64,000 nt of DNA from Blastomussa wellsi (Eukaryota > Cnidaria > Anthozoa > Scleractinia > Plerogyridae). How positions within the stretch are numbered: position 1 is the stretch's first letter; every line of letters begins with the position of its first letter. This document shows, in pieces, positions 11,151 through 24,300 of this stretch. A model generated the notes under the pieces. That model did not search any database and had not been told where the DNA came from. It saw nothing but the letters and a program-made list of their open reading frames with translations. The translations under genes and the position numbers were made by a program. Where the stretch lies: NCBI GenBank assembly GCA_947652115.1, contig OX393563.1, positions 10,100,361 through 10,164,360 of the forward strand, given 5' to 3'.

Positions 11151-11321
11151 TATTAACAGCTAGCTATGGTATATCGCATTTCCTGAGTTCTGATCGGTTT
11201 AGAGGCAATGGTATCTGAGCTCATATACCATTAACCTACAAATATGGTTGGTGTACACGTAAAAGAATGCATTTTTCGCCATGTTTGTACAATATTTTTG
11301 GGGCGTTTTTAATAAAACAAC

Positions 11322-11352
<31 letters not shown>

Positions 11353-14300
11353 GTTATATCTTCCATCTCATATCCAACGCGCGCTCGTGGAATAATTGTT
11401 ACATATTCATTTATTTAATAGGTCGACGAAAGGGACATTTCTGCAAAAAATTGTCAATCAGTTTCAGAGCTAGGTTATTTTTTTCATAAATTTAAGGAGA
11501 CTCTGAAACCTATTGACAGAATTTTTCAAAGTTTGCTTTTAAGTTTTTATTACGGCCTAAAATGTTAAATATGGGTTGTCTTCTACCTCTTCTGTTGTTT
11601 CCATGGCAACAGAGTTTGACCTGACTCTGCAGTACATGTACTGATAAATGCTCTACGGCCTAGCTGTAATAGAATGCCAAGGACGGGAAGCTTTAATCTA
11701 TTGCGAGCTACCTTAATCGATAAAATTTGGTAAGTGAGGATTTTTCGCCAGCCAAGTGAACCACGGCCAATTAATTATCGCTTAAGTTCTCCATTCCAAC
11801 ATAAATAAGGTAGAAATAAAACGCAGCAAACTGATTGCAGGTTACATTATTAAATAATTGTGTTCGAAGAACGCCTACTAATTGTGTCTGTCTCACGGGT
11901 GTAATCACGATGCCAGGCGATTTCAGGGTTTGGACGCCATCTTGGACTGGCTGGCTGGCACAAATAGCCTCGATCTCATGTGTGTGCTTCCAGATTTCGA
12001 TTTTATGGAACTGTTTTCGCAGTTGTATTAGTTCATTTGGGCTATAACTGGCAAAGATGATTGAAGCTACTTATTAGAACATCTGAAGCCTGCATACTGC
12101 TGGTGTGTTTTCTATGAAACAGATCGATGCTGCAATTCAGGAACACATCGCATTATAAAACTCAGCTGCTCATGAGAGATCCAACTTCTGACCGCGTACA
12201 GAGTTGCGACGCTCTACTGTTCAAATCAGCGTTGTAGCGAAGATTGTAAAACTCCCGGTGCGAATATATAATAGCAGATTTCGATCGGTGCCGCGACAGT
12301 CTTTGTAATCATGAATTTTATGTTTGCATTTAGGCCTGCATGTCTTCCCTTTGCTGCGTTGATTTGTTGACATTTGTTGGGCGACAAAGAAATGATATTT
12401 GTCATTCTCGTCTTGAAGTTTGTGATTAATTTATTTAGCTAATGCTACTACTTGCCGATTTTTCAATGTCTTGGCTGACAATTAATCAGTGCAGCTCACA
12501 GTCTGCGGTTTTATATACAATTACTGCAACTTTGTATCAAAGTGTATCGAAGGCGTCGAACGCCGCACTCCTAATCTTTGATTATTACTAGTTTATCAAC
12601 GATATCAGCCTGAATCGCCAAGAAGTGTACATTATTTAACATGGAAGCTCTGCAACACGACTTTTAATTTTATTTTTTTGTTTGCTTCAGTGTAGATTGC
12701 GCAGCAGTGATTTTAGAATCCGCTGTTTTCTTCTTTTTTTACCGTTAACGTTTTTGCATGTTCAATATCTTGATTCTCCCAAGGCTAATTAAGAAAATGT
12801 ATGAAGGAAAGGCAAGGAGAGTTAACATGCTGAAATGTGGCTCGCGGGAGTTGCAGGTGTTGTGATTAGTATGCATGTTTTTTTTTCCCACCAAAATATT
12901 CTAAAAAGTGAATTATGCATTAACCTCAGCTTAACGGAAACTTGTGGCCGGCTTTGAAGGTAAGTGCACTAAAGTTAAATAGTGTTGTATTGTTTACCTA
13001 ATATCCCGATTTCATTTACTCCCAGAAATTTATAGCAACAATCGGCTTCTTTTCAAGCCACTGCAGGAAAATATTCTGTTCAGTATTTATATGTAACGTA
13101 AACAATGGAGGGCTGTATATAGCTTTAATGAGACCTATCAAATCTGAGTACACGAGCATTTGTCCATACAAATGGGCCTTCTGTTGACCTCTGTTAACTA
13201 TCCGCATGCACGTATTGCAAAAATAGATCGTGAGCGACAGCTAACCGCATCCACTATGAACAGAAAAACTTGGAATATCAAGGATAACAGTACTGACAAA
13301 AATGATTTCCCTTGCAGCTGTTTTCATCCTTTCTAAAACACGTCGGTGCATTTAGTAGTCTGCATCTGAGCTGAATTTCAGACGTCTTTCTCTGGTCGCC
13401 CGCTCCCGTGAAAAAAGCCGTCTCTTCTTGCACTGCGCGAAAAGCCAAGTATTCGGGCCAGAATTCGCTCGTATACGAGTCGGCGCACGCCTCGTATACT
13501 GTAATATTCCAACGTATTCTAGGACGCCTGATTCGTAATACACCTGGGATATCCTATTAGAATCCGGCCTGCTTTTCCTTATTCAAATTGAATACTGCAG
13601 GTGCACTTCACGAATTCAAATCGAATACTCTTGAATACTCCAGGTGTACTTCACGTATTGCGTGCGCCTTGAATACTCTAAGATTCTATGGCATCACAAT
13701 GACATCGACTTGTACGCACGTCCAGTACATATGATTATCGTAGTTTCAAGTTGCCTCCGATTCGTCATTAAAATCATAAAACTGACAAGGGGGCATATTT
13801 AATTACAGCAGTATATTTATAGCCTAATTAAATTTTACGCGATACCGGTATTTAATCATGAAAGCGGCGTTGTTTTAAAACAAAACTGGTAGTGAACGGG
13901 TTGCGTAGGGGTCTAATGCATCGTTCTTCTTATTTTTCGTCAAGTAAGGAACTCAAAAGAGAACTTGTAACTTGTTGCGGTAAGTCGACTTTTCCGTTGT
14001 ATGTTCCATTGTTAAGGTTAAAACACAGCCTATTTTTCAGGATTTCAATGTGTTCACGCGCCGTGTAACCAAACAGTAGCCTGTGAACTTGTAGACGTCC
14101 CCAGACGTTTTCCAGGTCGCATTCCATGAAAGTTACGACGAAGATCTTTGGATGGATCTTTGCCTTTTTAGCGTACATTCAGAGATTCGTCAGGCGTGTT
14201 CTTCGCGTTTAATGCACCTTGCGTTGGCCAGAAGTGAAAAACGATACATTTCATCGTTTGTCTGTACCTGTACCTGTCTGTCGCGAAGCATTAGACTGAA

Positions 14301-15589
14301 TATTGTTTAGAAATTGAACAGTGGAAAAAATCTGACAAAAACAAAAAATCCCAGAATAATGCGTCCTCTTTTCAGTAGTTTTATCCGTTGGATCGCGCTG
14401 GCGACTAGAAACGTTCAGATAAGGAATGGTTTCTTTGAATCAAATGTTTACTGAGCTGCCTTCCATAACAGAGTTCTTCTTTATTTCCTAGGACCTAAAA
14501 ATCCACTCGTAGAATTCTCAAACAGCCCTTATGTTTACATTATTACGTAACAACTGATGGCAGAGTTCACACACAGACACACTGAGAATGCTTGCTCTTA
14601 TTTTCGTTAGTTATGAACTCCTACATAACACACAAGGATGTTATATGTACATTGTAAATGACATCTTTACCCAACCTGCCATAAACTTGACAAAAGACTT
14701 GTGTTTTTCCAATTATTAATCCAAATCCGTTTTTTTCAAATTTGTCCATGCGTGCCCGGCTCTTAACTTCACTGCTGTTTCTTTTTGAATTCTTCTACAG
14801 CTAAGAAGCCGTTTACGGTGTTGTGATTATTCCTTTAAACTGATCGCGTGACCTAGCCTCTATAATGACTAACATGCAAACATACATTACCTTTTCGCTT
14901 TTGATTTGTATACATCCTCGTCCCCAGAGTCCACCATCCTTCTGTCTGTGCCAGGGACGCGAGACCTCGATCCCTGGGGACGATGTTTTGTATACTTATA
15001 ATTTTGTTTAGGCGATACCAACTACAAAAGTATCTGCTCACTTCAAGTGTTTATGAATCTACCGGTTGTTATTGTTTTCATAAAGTCCCGGGCGCGAATT
15101 CGAAGGGTGTTTTGCCTACCCAAGGTTTAAAGGGTAATAAACGGAGTAAAATTAACTTAATGTTGACAGACAAACCAATTTAACTAGAAAACATCGGTGG
15201 ACTGATTTAGCCAGCCTTTCAACAAGCTTCTCAGTGGCCTGGGCTAGGGTGAAAGGCCACAACACAAGAAGCCTCGAGCTCCGAGCTCCCAACTAAACGT
15301 CTGTCAAGCCAAGCTAGCTGAAAAAAAAAACAAATTCTCGCTCTCTTGCTTGATAAACTAGATTGAGTATGGACTTCATTTTACTAACGTATTGTCAATC
15401 TCAACAAAAATTAACAACAATGGCGAGAATTTTATCCTGTCAGCGGATCAAACGTTCAATCAAATCAGTCAAATTCGAGGCAAATTTTATCCCTACCTCC
15501 TTGTAAACAGGGCCTTATTTTGATCAGAAATCAACTTTTTCAATCTGTTATAAACTGTATAGTTGTTGTTGTTGTTGTAATTTTAACAG
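11151..15589. other. Intergenic stretch without a recognised gene
   Basis: This 4.4-kb stretch lies between the divergent PRRC2-like and transporter genes. The open frames are short (at most 82 codons) and none resembles a known family. It holds an 84-bp palindrome (11317-11400) and an imperfect inverted pair at about 14904-14998 (tttgtatacatcctcgtccc / ggacgatgttttgtatac). Near 13570-13670, repeats of gaatac with caggtg.acttcacg recur. Regulatory elements for the flanking genes may be here, but I cannot identify any. Confidence 0.5.
11317..11400. repeat. 84-bp foldback palindrome
   Basis: The arms aacaactattccactcgcgc and gcgcgctcgtggaataattg enclose a second inverse pair, ggatatgagatgg/ccatctcatatcc, around a 9-base loop. 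No coding content. Confidence 0.85.
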
Positions 15590-15718
15590 CTCCTTGATGG
15601 CTTCTACAATACAGTAGAAATTACAATAAAAAGCTCAACCTCCGGGGAAGACAGTTTTCATCTCAAGAAGTCTAAGATTGTGGACGAAACAGAGGCAGGG
15701 CAACCATTTAAAAGAAAG
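15590..15718 (+). other. Open extension upstream of the transporter's first ATG
   Basis: The transporter frame has no stop from 15587 to 15718 and reads LLDGFYNTVEITIKSSTSGE and then DSFHLKKSKIVDETEAGQPF, with no ATG. It is directly preceded by a polypyrimidine-poor acceptor-like ttttaacag. This could be the 3' part of a longer first coding exon joined to an unseen upstream exon, or simply 5' UTR. Confidence 0.35.
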
Positions 15719-17218
15719 ATGAGGCAGCCAGATACGCGCTGGTCCTGGGTGGTCTGTGCAGCTGGAGCCATGTGTAATATCATCGTATTAGGATGCACTT
15801 CTTGCTTTGGTATTATATTTCCTTATCTTCTTGACGAGTTTAAGGAAGGAAAATCTAAAACTGGTGAGTAAAGGGCGGAATCTTCACTCATAACAGAAAG
15901 ATAGGACCTTATAAAGCCTGCCAAAGACGGGAGGGCGAGGTAAGGGAAGGGAGGGGAAGGAAAGTAAACTAGACAAACCCGAGAGGGTAGTACAGAGGAA
16001 AGCTACGAGAATAATGGTCACAACAATATAACTATTAGCGCTCGTGATCCGTTTTTTTGTGCTCTATGAATCGTGATTTGATAAAAAAAACTGTTCCACG
16101 AAACGTGGTTGAAGTGTATTCCGTGAGGCGTGAAATGCAAAAGTCCTTGGCTGTGAATCGTGAATAGATAAGAAATAAATCGTGAATGTCTAAAGTTGAG
16201 TTCGTAGCTGAATTTCACTGCATTGTGATCAGATTTTTTCCGTGACCTTTATAATAGTGAATTTTTCGTGATTCGTGAAATCGAAAATTTACTATCGTGA
16301 CTTCGTGACAAGACCCCCTTGCCCCCCCCCCCTCCCCCACCCTCCCGCTATTTCAGTAATACGTGGGGCCTTGCATTGGTCCTAGATAAACTAGAGGGAA
16401 CAGTAAGCAAACGTATCATTTTCTTTCAGCATGGGTAGGATCTTTGGCAGTGGCATCCGTTGGTCTCTTTGGTCCCGTTGCTGGGCGGCTAACCGACCGT
16501 TTTGGCGCACGCGCAGTGGTTATATGTGGAGCGACGTTGAGCGCCACGGGTCTTCTGTTAACATCTCTAGTTCCCAGTCTTTATCTTATGCTCCTGACAT
16601 ACGGAGGAATCTTTGGGTGTGGTTCAAGCTTCGTTTACATTGCCGTTTATGAGATCGTGCCTCGGTATTTCGTGAAAAGACGTTCATTGGTTACAGGTTT
16701 GATAACAATGAGTGTGGGAGCTGGATTAGTAGTGATGAGCCCTGTGTGTCAGGCTATTATTGATTCATATGGTTGGAGAGGCGCCTTTAGAGGCATGAGT
16801 TGTATTGTCTTCATAATTTTCTTCATTGCTTGGACACTGGATCCTAATGTGGCGAATGACGAAACCGATGAAGCAGTTATAGAGAGTGAACGGTCCAAAG
16901 CAAGGACCCAGACTAGTCGAATTTTGGATTTATCAATGTGGGAAAATATCACTTTTGTTGTCCTTAATATCACTGGATTTTTTGTCTATATTGGTCACTC
17001 CATACCGCCTATTCATTTCGTAAGTAACGCGCTGATTACAGTTTTGATTAGTTTTGTGCTACAAAGAAAAAGTTTAATTTATTCACCAAGGGAACTGTTC
17101 TTCCTATGAGGTCCTGATTATATCAGTAATCAATCAATCAATCAACCAACCCACCCACCCACCCACCCACCCACCCATCCATCCATCCATCCATCCATCC
17201 ATCCATCCATCCACCCAT

Positions 17219-17249
<31 letters not shown>

Positions 17250-19053
17250 CCCACCCACCCACCACGCATGACAGATTCAGACATATCATACCTTTAATTA
17301 CTTGTCAATTTGGTTATTCAATGTTTTGGTAGAGACATAAATAACAAAAATAAGAAAGTTGACAACTTAATCAATTCCTGAACATATCCAACTCATTTAA
17401 GGCCCGCTATTGCAAGGACCGTGGCATCGCTGCTGACTTAGTAACATGGCTTTATTCGTCCATTGGGCTGACATCTCTTCTGGCCAGGGTAGTGGGTTCT
17501 AAACTTTGTGACGTCATTGGTCCTCCAAGAGTGTTCCTCTTATTCACAACAGTTGACTCAGTGGCGTCTATGCTGTTGCCCTTGGCAACCAATTGGATAT
17601 GGCTTCTTTGCTATTGCACAGTTTACGGTCTTGCGGATGGCCTGATGGCGATTGGAATAATTCTTTCAGCCTTACAAACTCTTACGCAGAAACAAAAGGC
17701 GCAAGGATTTGGTTTTCAACAGTTGTGTATTTGTACTGCTTTGTTATGTGGCCCACCAGTTGGAGGTAAGTCTAAAACGTGGGAAGCACAAGACTTTTTA
17801 GAGATAACAAAGTTAGATTTCAGTGTAGTTTCGGTTAGCTTCTGAACGAGAACTGTCCCCTTCCCGGCCATTTTGACTCTTATTTTCGTGTGTCGTCTCG
17901 TCCTCAAGGATCAATTCATTGTTCTGACCCTTTTACTATTAGCCGATCCACGTCCACGTCCATGTTGGCGTCAGGGACGCCAACATCTTTTCAACAAACC
18001 ACCCAAAATACCCAGCACCCACCCCACCCCTCCTGGCTCACATCCTTCGTTGGAGTTCTTCGTTTTATATCTACCATAATCAGGTAAAGTGTAAGTCCAA
18101 TAAGTCTATTTATGTAACAGCATGCATGCATAACTGGGAAAACGCAAAGACTGCCTATCTTCATTTATTTAAAACGCATTGCAAGTGCGGCGAGAAAAAC
18201 GGTCAAAAAAATCGCAACTAGGCTAATATTCGATTGGATCAGATTGTGCCCCTGATTTTGTTAACTAATTCAAAATGTTCACGCTGCTGGACAGTGGATG
18301 TTGTAGGAGCGGCTTAAAACGGTTTTTCAATTTAATGTCGTGAAATCAAAATCGAAGCAATCACACTGTATAATTGCCAATCTCGAAGCTAATCGCAATA
18401 GCGTAAAAATACATTGCCAGGGCTGAGAAAGGGAAAAGTCGGTGTAAACAAGTCGCTGTTGGATGCCCACGATCAAGAAACACAAGAACGAGAGAACTGC
18501 ACGACAGCGAACCGCCGAAATAACAACTAACTGGTCTAGGATCAGCGAAGATCGAATTGCACGTTTTGCATCTGATTGGTCGAAAAGGTGGCGGACCTTT
18601 TCGAAGCCAAGTCCGGGCCAACGAGGATGAGAGTTGACTGTTATGAGAGTTTTCGTCAACTCTCATCGGTTATCATAATTTCCGGCCAAACGAAAGAAAC
18701 TCTCATCGACCCTCCATGAAAGTCAATGAGAACGAGTGCACGAGAGTTTCGGGCCGCGAGTGAGAGTTTGAACCTCGTCAACTCTCATCTTCATATGGCC
18801 GCGGTACTATGTAAAGTAATCACTGACTCATTCAACATTTGTCTCGTTCTTTTCAGGTTTGGTAGCTGACAAGACCAAATCGTATCATGCAACTTTCTTT
18901 TCCGCGGGTGGCATTGAGATTCTTGGACTTTTCGTTTTATCAGCGTTTATTTGTCTGAAGAGGGGCGATTTATCACAGAAAAAAATCGAAAACGATTCAG
19001 AGAACTCCTCTTTAGCAGAACTACTTGTCATAGAAAAGGAAACTGTTTTGTAA
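15719..19053 (+). CDS. Monocarboxylate transporter-like protein (SLC16 family, MFS)
   Basis: This is a 12-helix MFS carrier of the SLC16 type, expected to move monocarboxylates or related solutes across the plasma membrane. The exons are 15719-15863, 16430-17019, 17402-17765 and 18857-19053, all GT-AG with matching phases, giving about 431 aa. The N-terminus has [15 protein letters not shown], where the usual family motif is DGGWGW; both diagnostic glycines are missing. The first cytoplasmic loop is [13 protein letters not shown]. The family signature of helix 5 is well kept: [20 protein letters not shown]. The second half starts ARYCKDRGI and includes [11 protein letters not shown]. The C-terminal tail is short and acidic. 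ATG 15719 is the first ATG in frame, but the frame stays open upstream to an acceptor-like ttttaacag ending at 15589. A 5' exon is therefore possible. The substrate cannot be predicted. Confidence 0.9.
17105..17265 (+). repeat. Tetranucleotide microsatellite
   Basis: Successive blocks of (AATC)n, (CCAC)n and (ATCC)n run for about 140 bp within intron 2 of the transporter gene. Confidence 0.95.
18455..18575 (+). repeat. Dispersed repeat, copy 1
   Basis: The segment with gatgcccacgatcaa, gagaactg, cagcgaaccgccga and aactggtctaggatcagc matches 51278-51395, in the same orientation, at roughly four bases in five. The second copy is followed by cctgatgaaggctag, reminiscent of Penelope-like terminal segments. 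The family is not identified with certainty. Confidence 0.65.
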
Positions 19054-19076
19054 ACTGGTGCCATTTACAAACTGCA

Positions 19077-19082
19077 AATAAA
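19077..19082 (+). terminator. Polyadenylation signal of the transporter gene
   Basis: AATAAA lies 24 bases after the stop codon ending at 19053. A 3' UTR this short is plausible, but later signals are not excluded. Confidence 0.5.
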
Positions 19083-21337
19083 TCGCGGGACCTTACCTAC
19101 TTTAACAAAATTGTAATTGTATCGAAGAAAGTACAGTTTAATCTCTTTTGTTTGTTTCAAAGTTCTCATGACTTTTCATCTCCTTTTTCATCTCCTTTTG
19201 TTTCTCTTGAATCCAAATCTTAACATGCTTAATGATATGAGAAGAAATTCCGTGAAGAGGAACACATTATAATGCCAACGAAATTACGAATTTTCAAGGC
19301 AAAACATGGGACAAGAGCCTGGGAACGAGTGGTAAGTTGACGTCATCGGTTGTGTTAAGGAAGGTGACAAGGAAATCAAGAGATTTGCTCGTATTTATAC
19401 TACGGCTGCCTTTGTCTTTAGACCACTGAATATGCCAAAAAGTGATCATAGCGATCAAGATGTTTTCCTCTGAACTGTCCGTATCGTCCAATAGTGCCGA
19501 AGAAGACAATACGTTCGTAGGCGAGATAGTGACTATTAAAGATGAACCTTTGGCCAACAGTCTTTTATATTCTTTAATAATCCGAAACGAAAAAAGCGCG
19601 CCAGTGAAAAATAAACTCGCGTGACGAGCAAAATAACGTCTGCGTATATGTGTAAAAAAAATATATTTTTCTCGCGTCTCACCCCTCGCGATTTGCAACA
19701 CGCGGTCTTTTTCCGCTTCACGTTCGATTAACTCAGAAAAACAGGGCGTTCTAGCTCGGGAACGAGTGTTTCCTGCAGTCCTCCCAAACTCACATCACCT
19801 AGTTCACAGTAATTGCTTTCGGTCTGTTTGTAAGATATAGCCTCCCATGCAGCCGTTTTTCACTCTCCACCACAATGAGCTTGCAGCTGCTTGAGAAAAA
19901 GTTGTCCCGGCGACCTGCTAGGGTTACCTGCCGAAACGAGGCAACTCGCCCACTCGAGTTATTTCACCCTCCCCCGCCCCCCCCCCCCCCCCCCCCGAGA
20001 CAACTCGAGTAGGATCATATAAACGGCTGGTTGAATTTTTCAACATTTCAGTGTAAAGTTGGCTCGCTCAGGGTATCACGGAGGAGGGTTGTCGCGGGTA
20101 CCCGAGACCACATAAACGGGTCCTCAATAGAGTAAAACTTGGGTTTACGCCGGTGTATTAGTAAGAACCTGACACTTTTTTCTTTGTTTCTGAGCTGTTG
20201 TTTTTCTGTTCTATATTGTTTCGAGGTTCTTTATTGTCTTTATTGTTCGTTCTTTGTTTTACGTCACTGGTGAGTTTGACAGGTTCTTACACCAAGGCGA
20301 GGATGTGCCTAAAACGTAACCACTTTCCAACTGCATCTAAGAACAAAGCCACCATGAAGTATGAAGTAGAAGCCAAGTTCCAAGAAGTTGGGAAAATATA
20401 TTACATACACAAAAGCTACGATGTCTATAATTTATTAACACGCCAACTGGTTTTAACAATATTTGTGTTTAAATTTCTGCTCATTGCAAACACGTATGTG
20501 TTAATTAGAAATTAGTATGCGTCAATTCACTAGACGATTGAGCTAGGCTCCACGCTAGATACAAATAATTCACACCAGAGTTAAATGAAACTAAGCGACA
20601 CTGTCGCGCCTGATTATAGAAGTTTTTTTTTTGGAATTTCCATATGATTGTGCCAAATGCCACCAAATACTCGAATAAATTTGATAAAAAGATTCTACAG
20701 AACAAGAAACAAGATAGAACAGGTATTTTGGGGAAGTAGTGCAGGTTTTAAAGAATGGTAGTGGATTGCAATTAGTATATGTAATAGGACTACATGCTGT
20801 CCAATTTGAAAATAATTGGACGAGGCCATAGGACGAGTCCAATTTGGCAGTTCGAGGAATTTTTTGAATCCAGTTATTTCCAAATTGGACAAGCATGTAG
20901 CCCTGTTACCTATTAATTATATAGCATCCAAAAATATATGAACATGGCAAATGTTTCGCCCTCCAAACTAGTTTTTCTTGACAACTGATTGGTTTATGGA
21001 AGGTATCCAGATTTTTCTTAAATTGGACAGTTTGAGCAAAATCTGTCCAATTTATTTGAAATTTGGACAGTTGGCAAAAATTAATAAAAAATGCATCTGT
21101 TGACAATAATGGATTTTGATGTAGCTATATAATTAATCAGTCAAAATTGATTTTTGGACAGGATGTCCAGAAATCAAAGCTGAAATTCTGGTGAAATTTT
21201 GAATCTTTTAATAGTTAATTTTTCTTCTTAGTTGATATTTCATTGTATTCACCACTTCTATTGCAAGACAATAATACTTATTAAAATATGATATACCAGG
21301 CGTGACAGTGTCCCTTTAAAACGACTTCAAATTCTAT
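19083..21337. other. Convergent intergenic region, no gene recognised
   Basis: This lies between the 3' ends of the transporter and whirlin genes. Contents: an unrecognised minus-strand open frame of 135 codons (19701-19294), a poly-C run (19972-19996) and an inverted pair near 20782-20812 and 20878-20910 (ctacatgctgtccaatttg / caaattggacaagcatgtag). The words tccaattt/aaattgga recur through 20800-21080. This looks like decayed repeats. Confidence 0.5.
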
Positions 21338-24300
21338 TTAAACGTCTCGAACAAGTAACTTGAGTACGGGTGAGTCTGGGCTGGAGTACGCATGTCTTAA
21401 GGTGAGGATCGCGATGCCGCTGGTCATTCCGCGCAGTGGTGTGTCGTCCACTTTAAGTAGAATTTGACCCGCTTTTAACGAACCACACTTCCAAGCAGCG
21501 AAATTACCTTCCTGCAAAACAAAAAAAAAACAAGTAAACTTTAAAGTAAGATACAGAATATAAAGACAATGAAGTGAATGAGAGAAGCCTGAGCTCCTGG
21601 CGAAGCTTCATTTCAGTAGAATTTGAGCAAACGAAGCCCCAGACGGAAGCAGACAAAAATATGCAGGATACTTTCACGCCATCCCGCTTTGCAGTCGTTA
21701 TTTTGTTGGTCACGCAACGCTATTCCCTGAAATCGCCTTCCTTGCGAAGGGGACTACAATCCAAAACTCAAACGTATGACTGCAACTACTTAATGTGTTT
21801 TCACTCGTCCACCAAACTTTTACTCTCTTTGTTGGCCACAGGTAAAATGCACTAATGTGCCTTACACAGGGGTGGAGAGGGGTAAAATGTGTAATAGCGA
21901 CGTGATTCAACAATCATGACAAGCTTTGAAGTTTTTGAGTTGAATAAAGATTTGTAACGACACTCGGACAAACCAATCAAGTAGTTGGCCGGGGCGACTC
22001 GCGGGGGCGAAACGGGACGCACTAATGTGCGTTGCACAGGGGTGGGGAGGGGAAAGATGTGTAAAAGATGAAGTCAATCAACAGTCACTGCAAGGTTCTA
22101 AGGACACTCGGAGGTCACGTTTCGCTCCCCGCTCCCACCACCCATAAAAACGGAACGACCTTACTTTATGGTGCATGTTCAAAATTCATTTGGTTTAGAA
22201 GAGAAAAATAACAATAAAAATAATGACATTGTACTAACAACTGCTGCTTGGCAACAAGAACATTTAAGATGACGAAGATAGTTTTCCAGCAAAGAGCGGT
22301 TTCCACATTTCTTTAATGGGCTGTAAGACAAATATGAGATACATCAACGCCGGACAAGTTGTGTTCGTGGATCTCTTCATTTCTGAACCTTGTTGGTCCG
22401 TTACAAATTTTTTCTCCCGCGTACGCGTCCCTACTACACCCCACCCAACCCCACCCCTCCCCCATCTCCCACCCTTCGAAATGTTCCATCACCAAACGCG
22501 CTAATCTTACCTTAATTGATTTGATCTTGACGTCACCTCCCGCATCAGAGCCGCCTTCTAGTGTCAAACCTAAGCTGGCTGCCGATTTATCAACCTCCAC
22601 GACAAAAACCGATTCACAGACTCCATTCCTGTTGGGGGAAGTCGGTCCACGATCTCTAGTTTCTGAGCTGGTGAGTTCGATTTGATATGAAGAACTGGAC
22701 TGATTATGGGAAGGAATCAAACGAACTAAATGAACTTTTAGTAGAACTAGGCAGTATTTGTAGGTTGTAAAACTACTGGGTAGGGTAGAGCTCTCGCGAG
22801 GCCTCTCATGAATGACTAGAACAAATAACAACGACAATTCCCGCGGCACTAAAAACATTAGCAACTGCTACACTTGAGAGCCTCTAGATTTCCGAGGTAC
22901 ACTATTGGCCGATTAGTTGCCTTAAATGATCATGTGTGGAAGAGCAAATGAAACACTTGGTTGATTGAGCCATTTCAGTTTTGAGAAGACGGCGAAAGGG
23001 AGTTGTTACCTTAGTTTTACTTTGCTGATGAAGCTCGTAGAGTTCTTGACTTGCTTTGTGCTTTGCCTGTATTTCCTTTTGCTGCTCTTTAGGTAGGTTC
23101 TAGAAGGAAAGATGCAAACTTCAGTAGAAACCAGTGTAGCATAGTTGCAAAAAGAACAGAAGTTAGACAAGCCTTTCCACAACAAAACTCGCGATCAAGG
23201 CAGTTCGGTGAAGCTACTTCAAAGTTATTTTACAACCGCTTTTACAATTAGCAATGAAACTAGGACTGAGTGGAGTCCAATTCGGTTTGTTTGTTTATCG
23301 TTAGTATTTTGTTTATCACGAGTATGATATCAATTAATCATAACTATAACAAAATTCGAGAAAAACTTCGGCAAAGCGAAAGCTGAACTATCATCACTAC
23401 GATAAAATAGCGAGATTTGAAACTGAAGGTTCTGGAAATATGAAGGAGTGCACGCCCTAGTTTGGTCAAAAATAGGGCGTGCTAAGAACCAATCAGATTC
23501 GATTGTTATAGTTCTGGCTCTGATTAATACAACTACACACATTTTTGTCCTTGTTCATATTCTTTTTTTCTTTGGAAGGAAATTCTACTATAATATTTTT
23601 GACAACCTTGCCGTAGGATGACAACACACTTTTAAAGTTAAACCAAAAGTGTCTGACAGAATATGGAGAAAAGGTATCTAGTTAGCAGAAAAAAAAGCAT
23701 TATTTTACCTGTGCCAAAACGTGAAGTCGGCAGAAACATAAAAACAATAATTTGCTAGCATATCGATCAAGGAGTCAATCAGGTTGCTATTTTTTATAAT
23801 GGGCCAGTTTGCTGCATAACAAAAGTTGATAATCATGTGTATGTTTCGTACCATCAAGTTGCTATCACTGCAGCTCCTTTCCTTGTAATCTTTTGGCCTT
23901 TCCAGACGGGACACAACCTGGTTTTTTTCACACTCGCCAGGATGTCGCACTCCATCCCAGCTCTTCCTGTTCTTCGGCACAGAACTTCGACGACTTTCAC
24001 TGGGCGACGACGATTCACTGCTAGCATCAGAAAGCTGGTTGTAAAAGTGAGACCTGGTTGGCACCGCTGCCTTGCTAGCCTCCTTTTCCGAGCCCCTTGG
24101 GCTAGTTACCCCATCAGTGTGGTCTCCGTTGATGAAACGATGTTCCTTCTGGTAGCTGCCGCCTCCAGGTGACGTCACAGAGTCTTCGCTGGGTTGTGAT
24201 TTCACAGACTGTGGTCCATTGCACAATGATACAGTTTCTTCTTCCTGGGGTGTGCCCCAAGATGCTACCCTCTTCCTTCCAGGCAATTTCGCTATTTCGG

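Noticed and set aside
17105..17265. Regular short repeats considered as a possible CRISPR-like array
   Set aside because: This is a tetranucleotide microsatellite without spacers, in a eukaryotic intron.
19294..19701. 135-codon minus-strand open frame between the transporter and whirlin
   Set aside because: No recognisable motif or family, no splice context, and located in a repeat-rich intergenic region. Probably chance.
20198..20515. 105-codon plus-strand open frame
   Set aside because: It starts with a hydrophobic, T-rich stretch typical of AT-rich DNA, and has no homology I recognise.
22359..22685. 108-codon plus-strand open frame opposite whirlin exon 16
   Set aside because: It is the antisense shadow of the PDZ3 exon on the minus strand.
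23837..24172. 111-codon plus-strand open frame
   Set aside because: Antisense shadow of the large whirlin linker exon.
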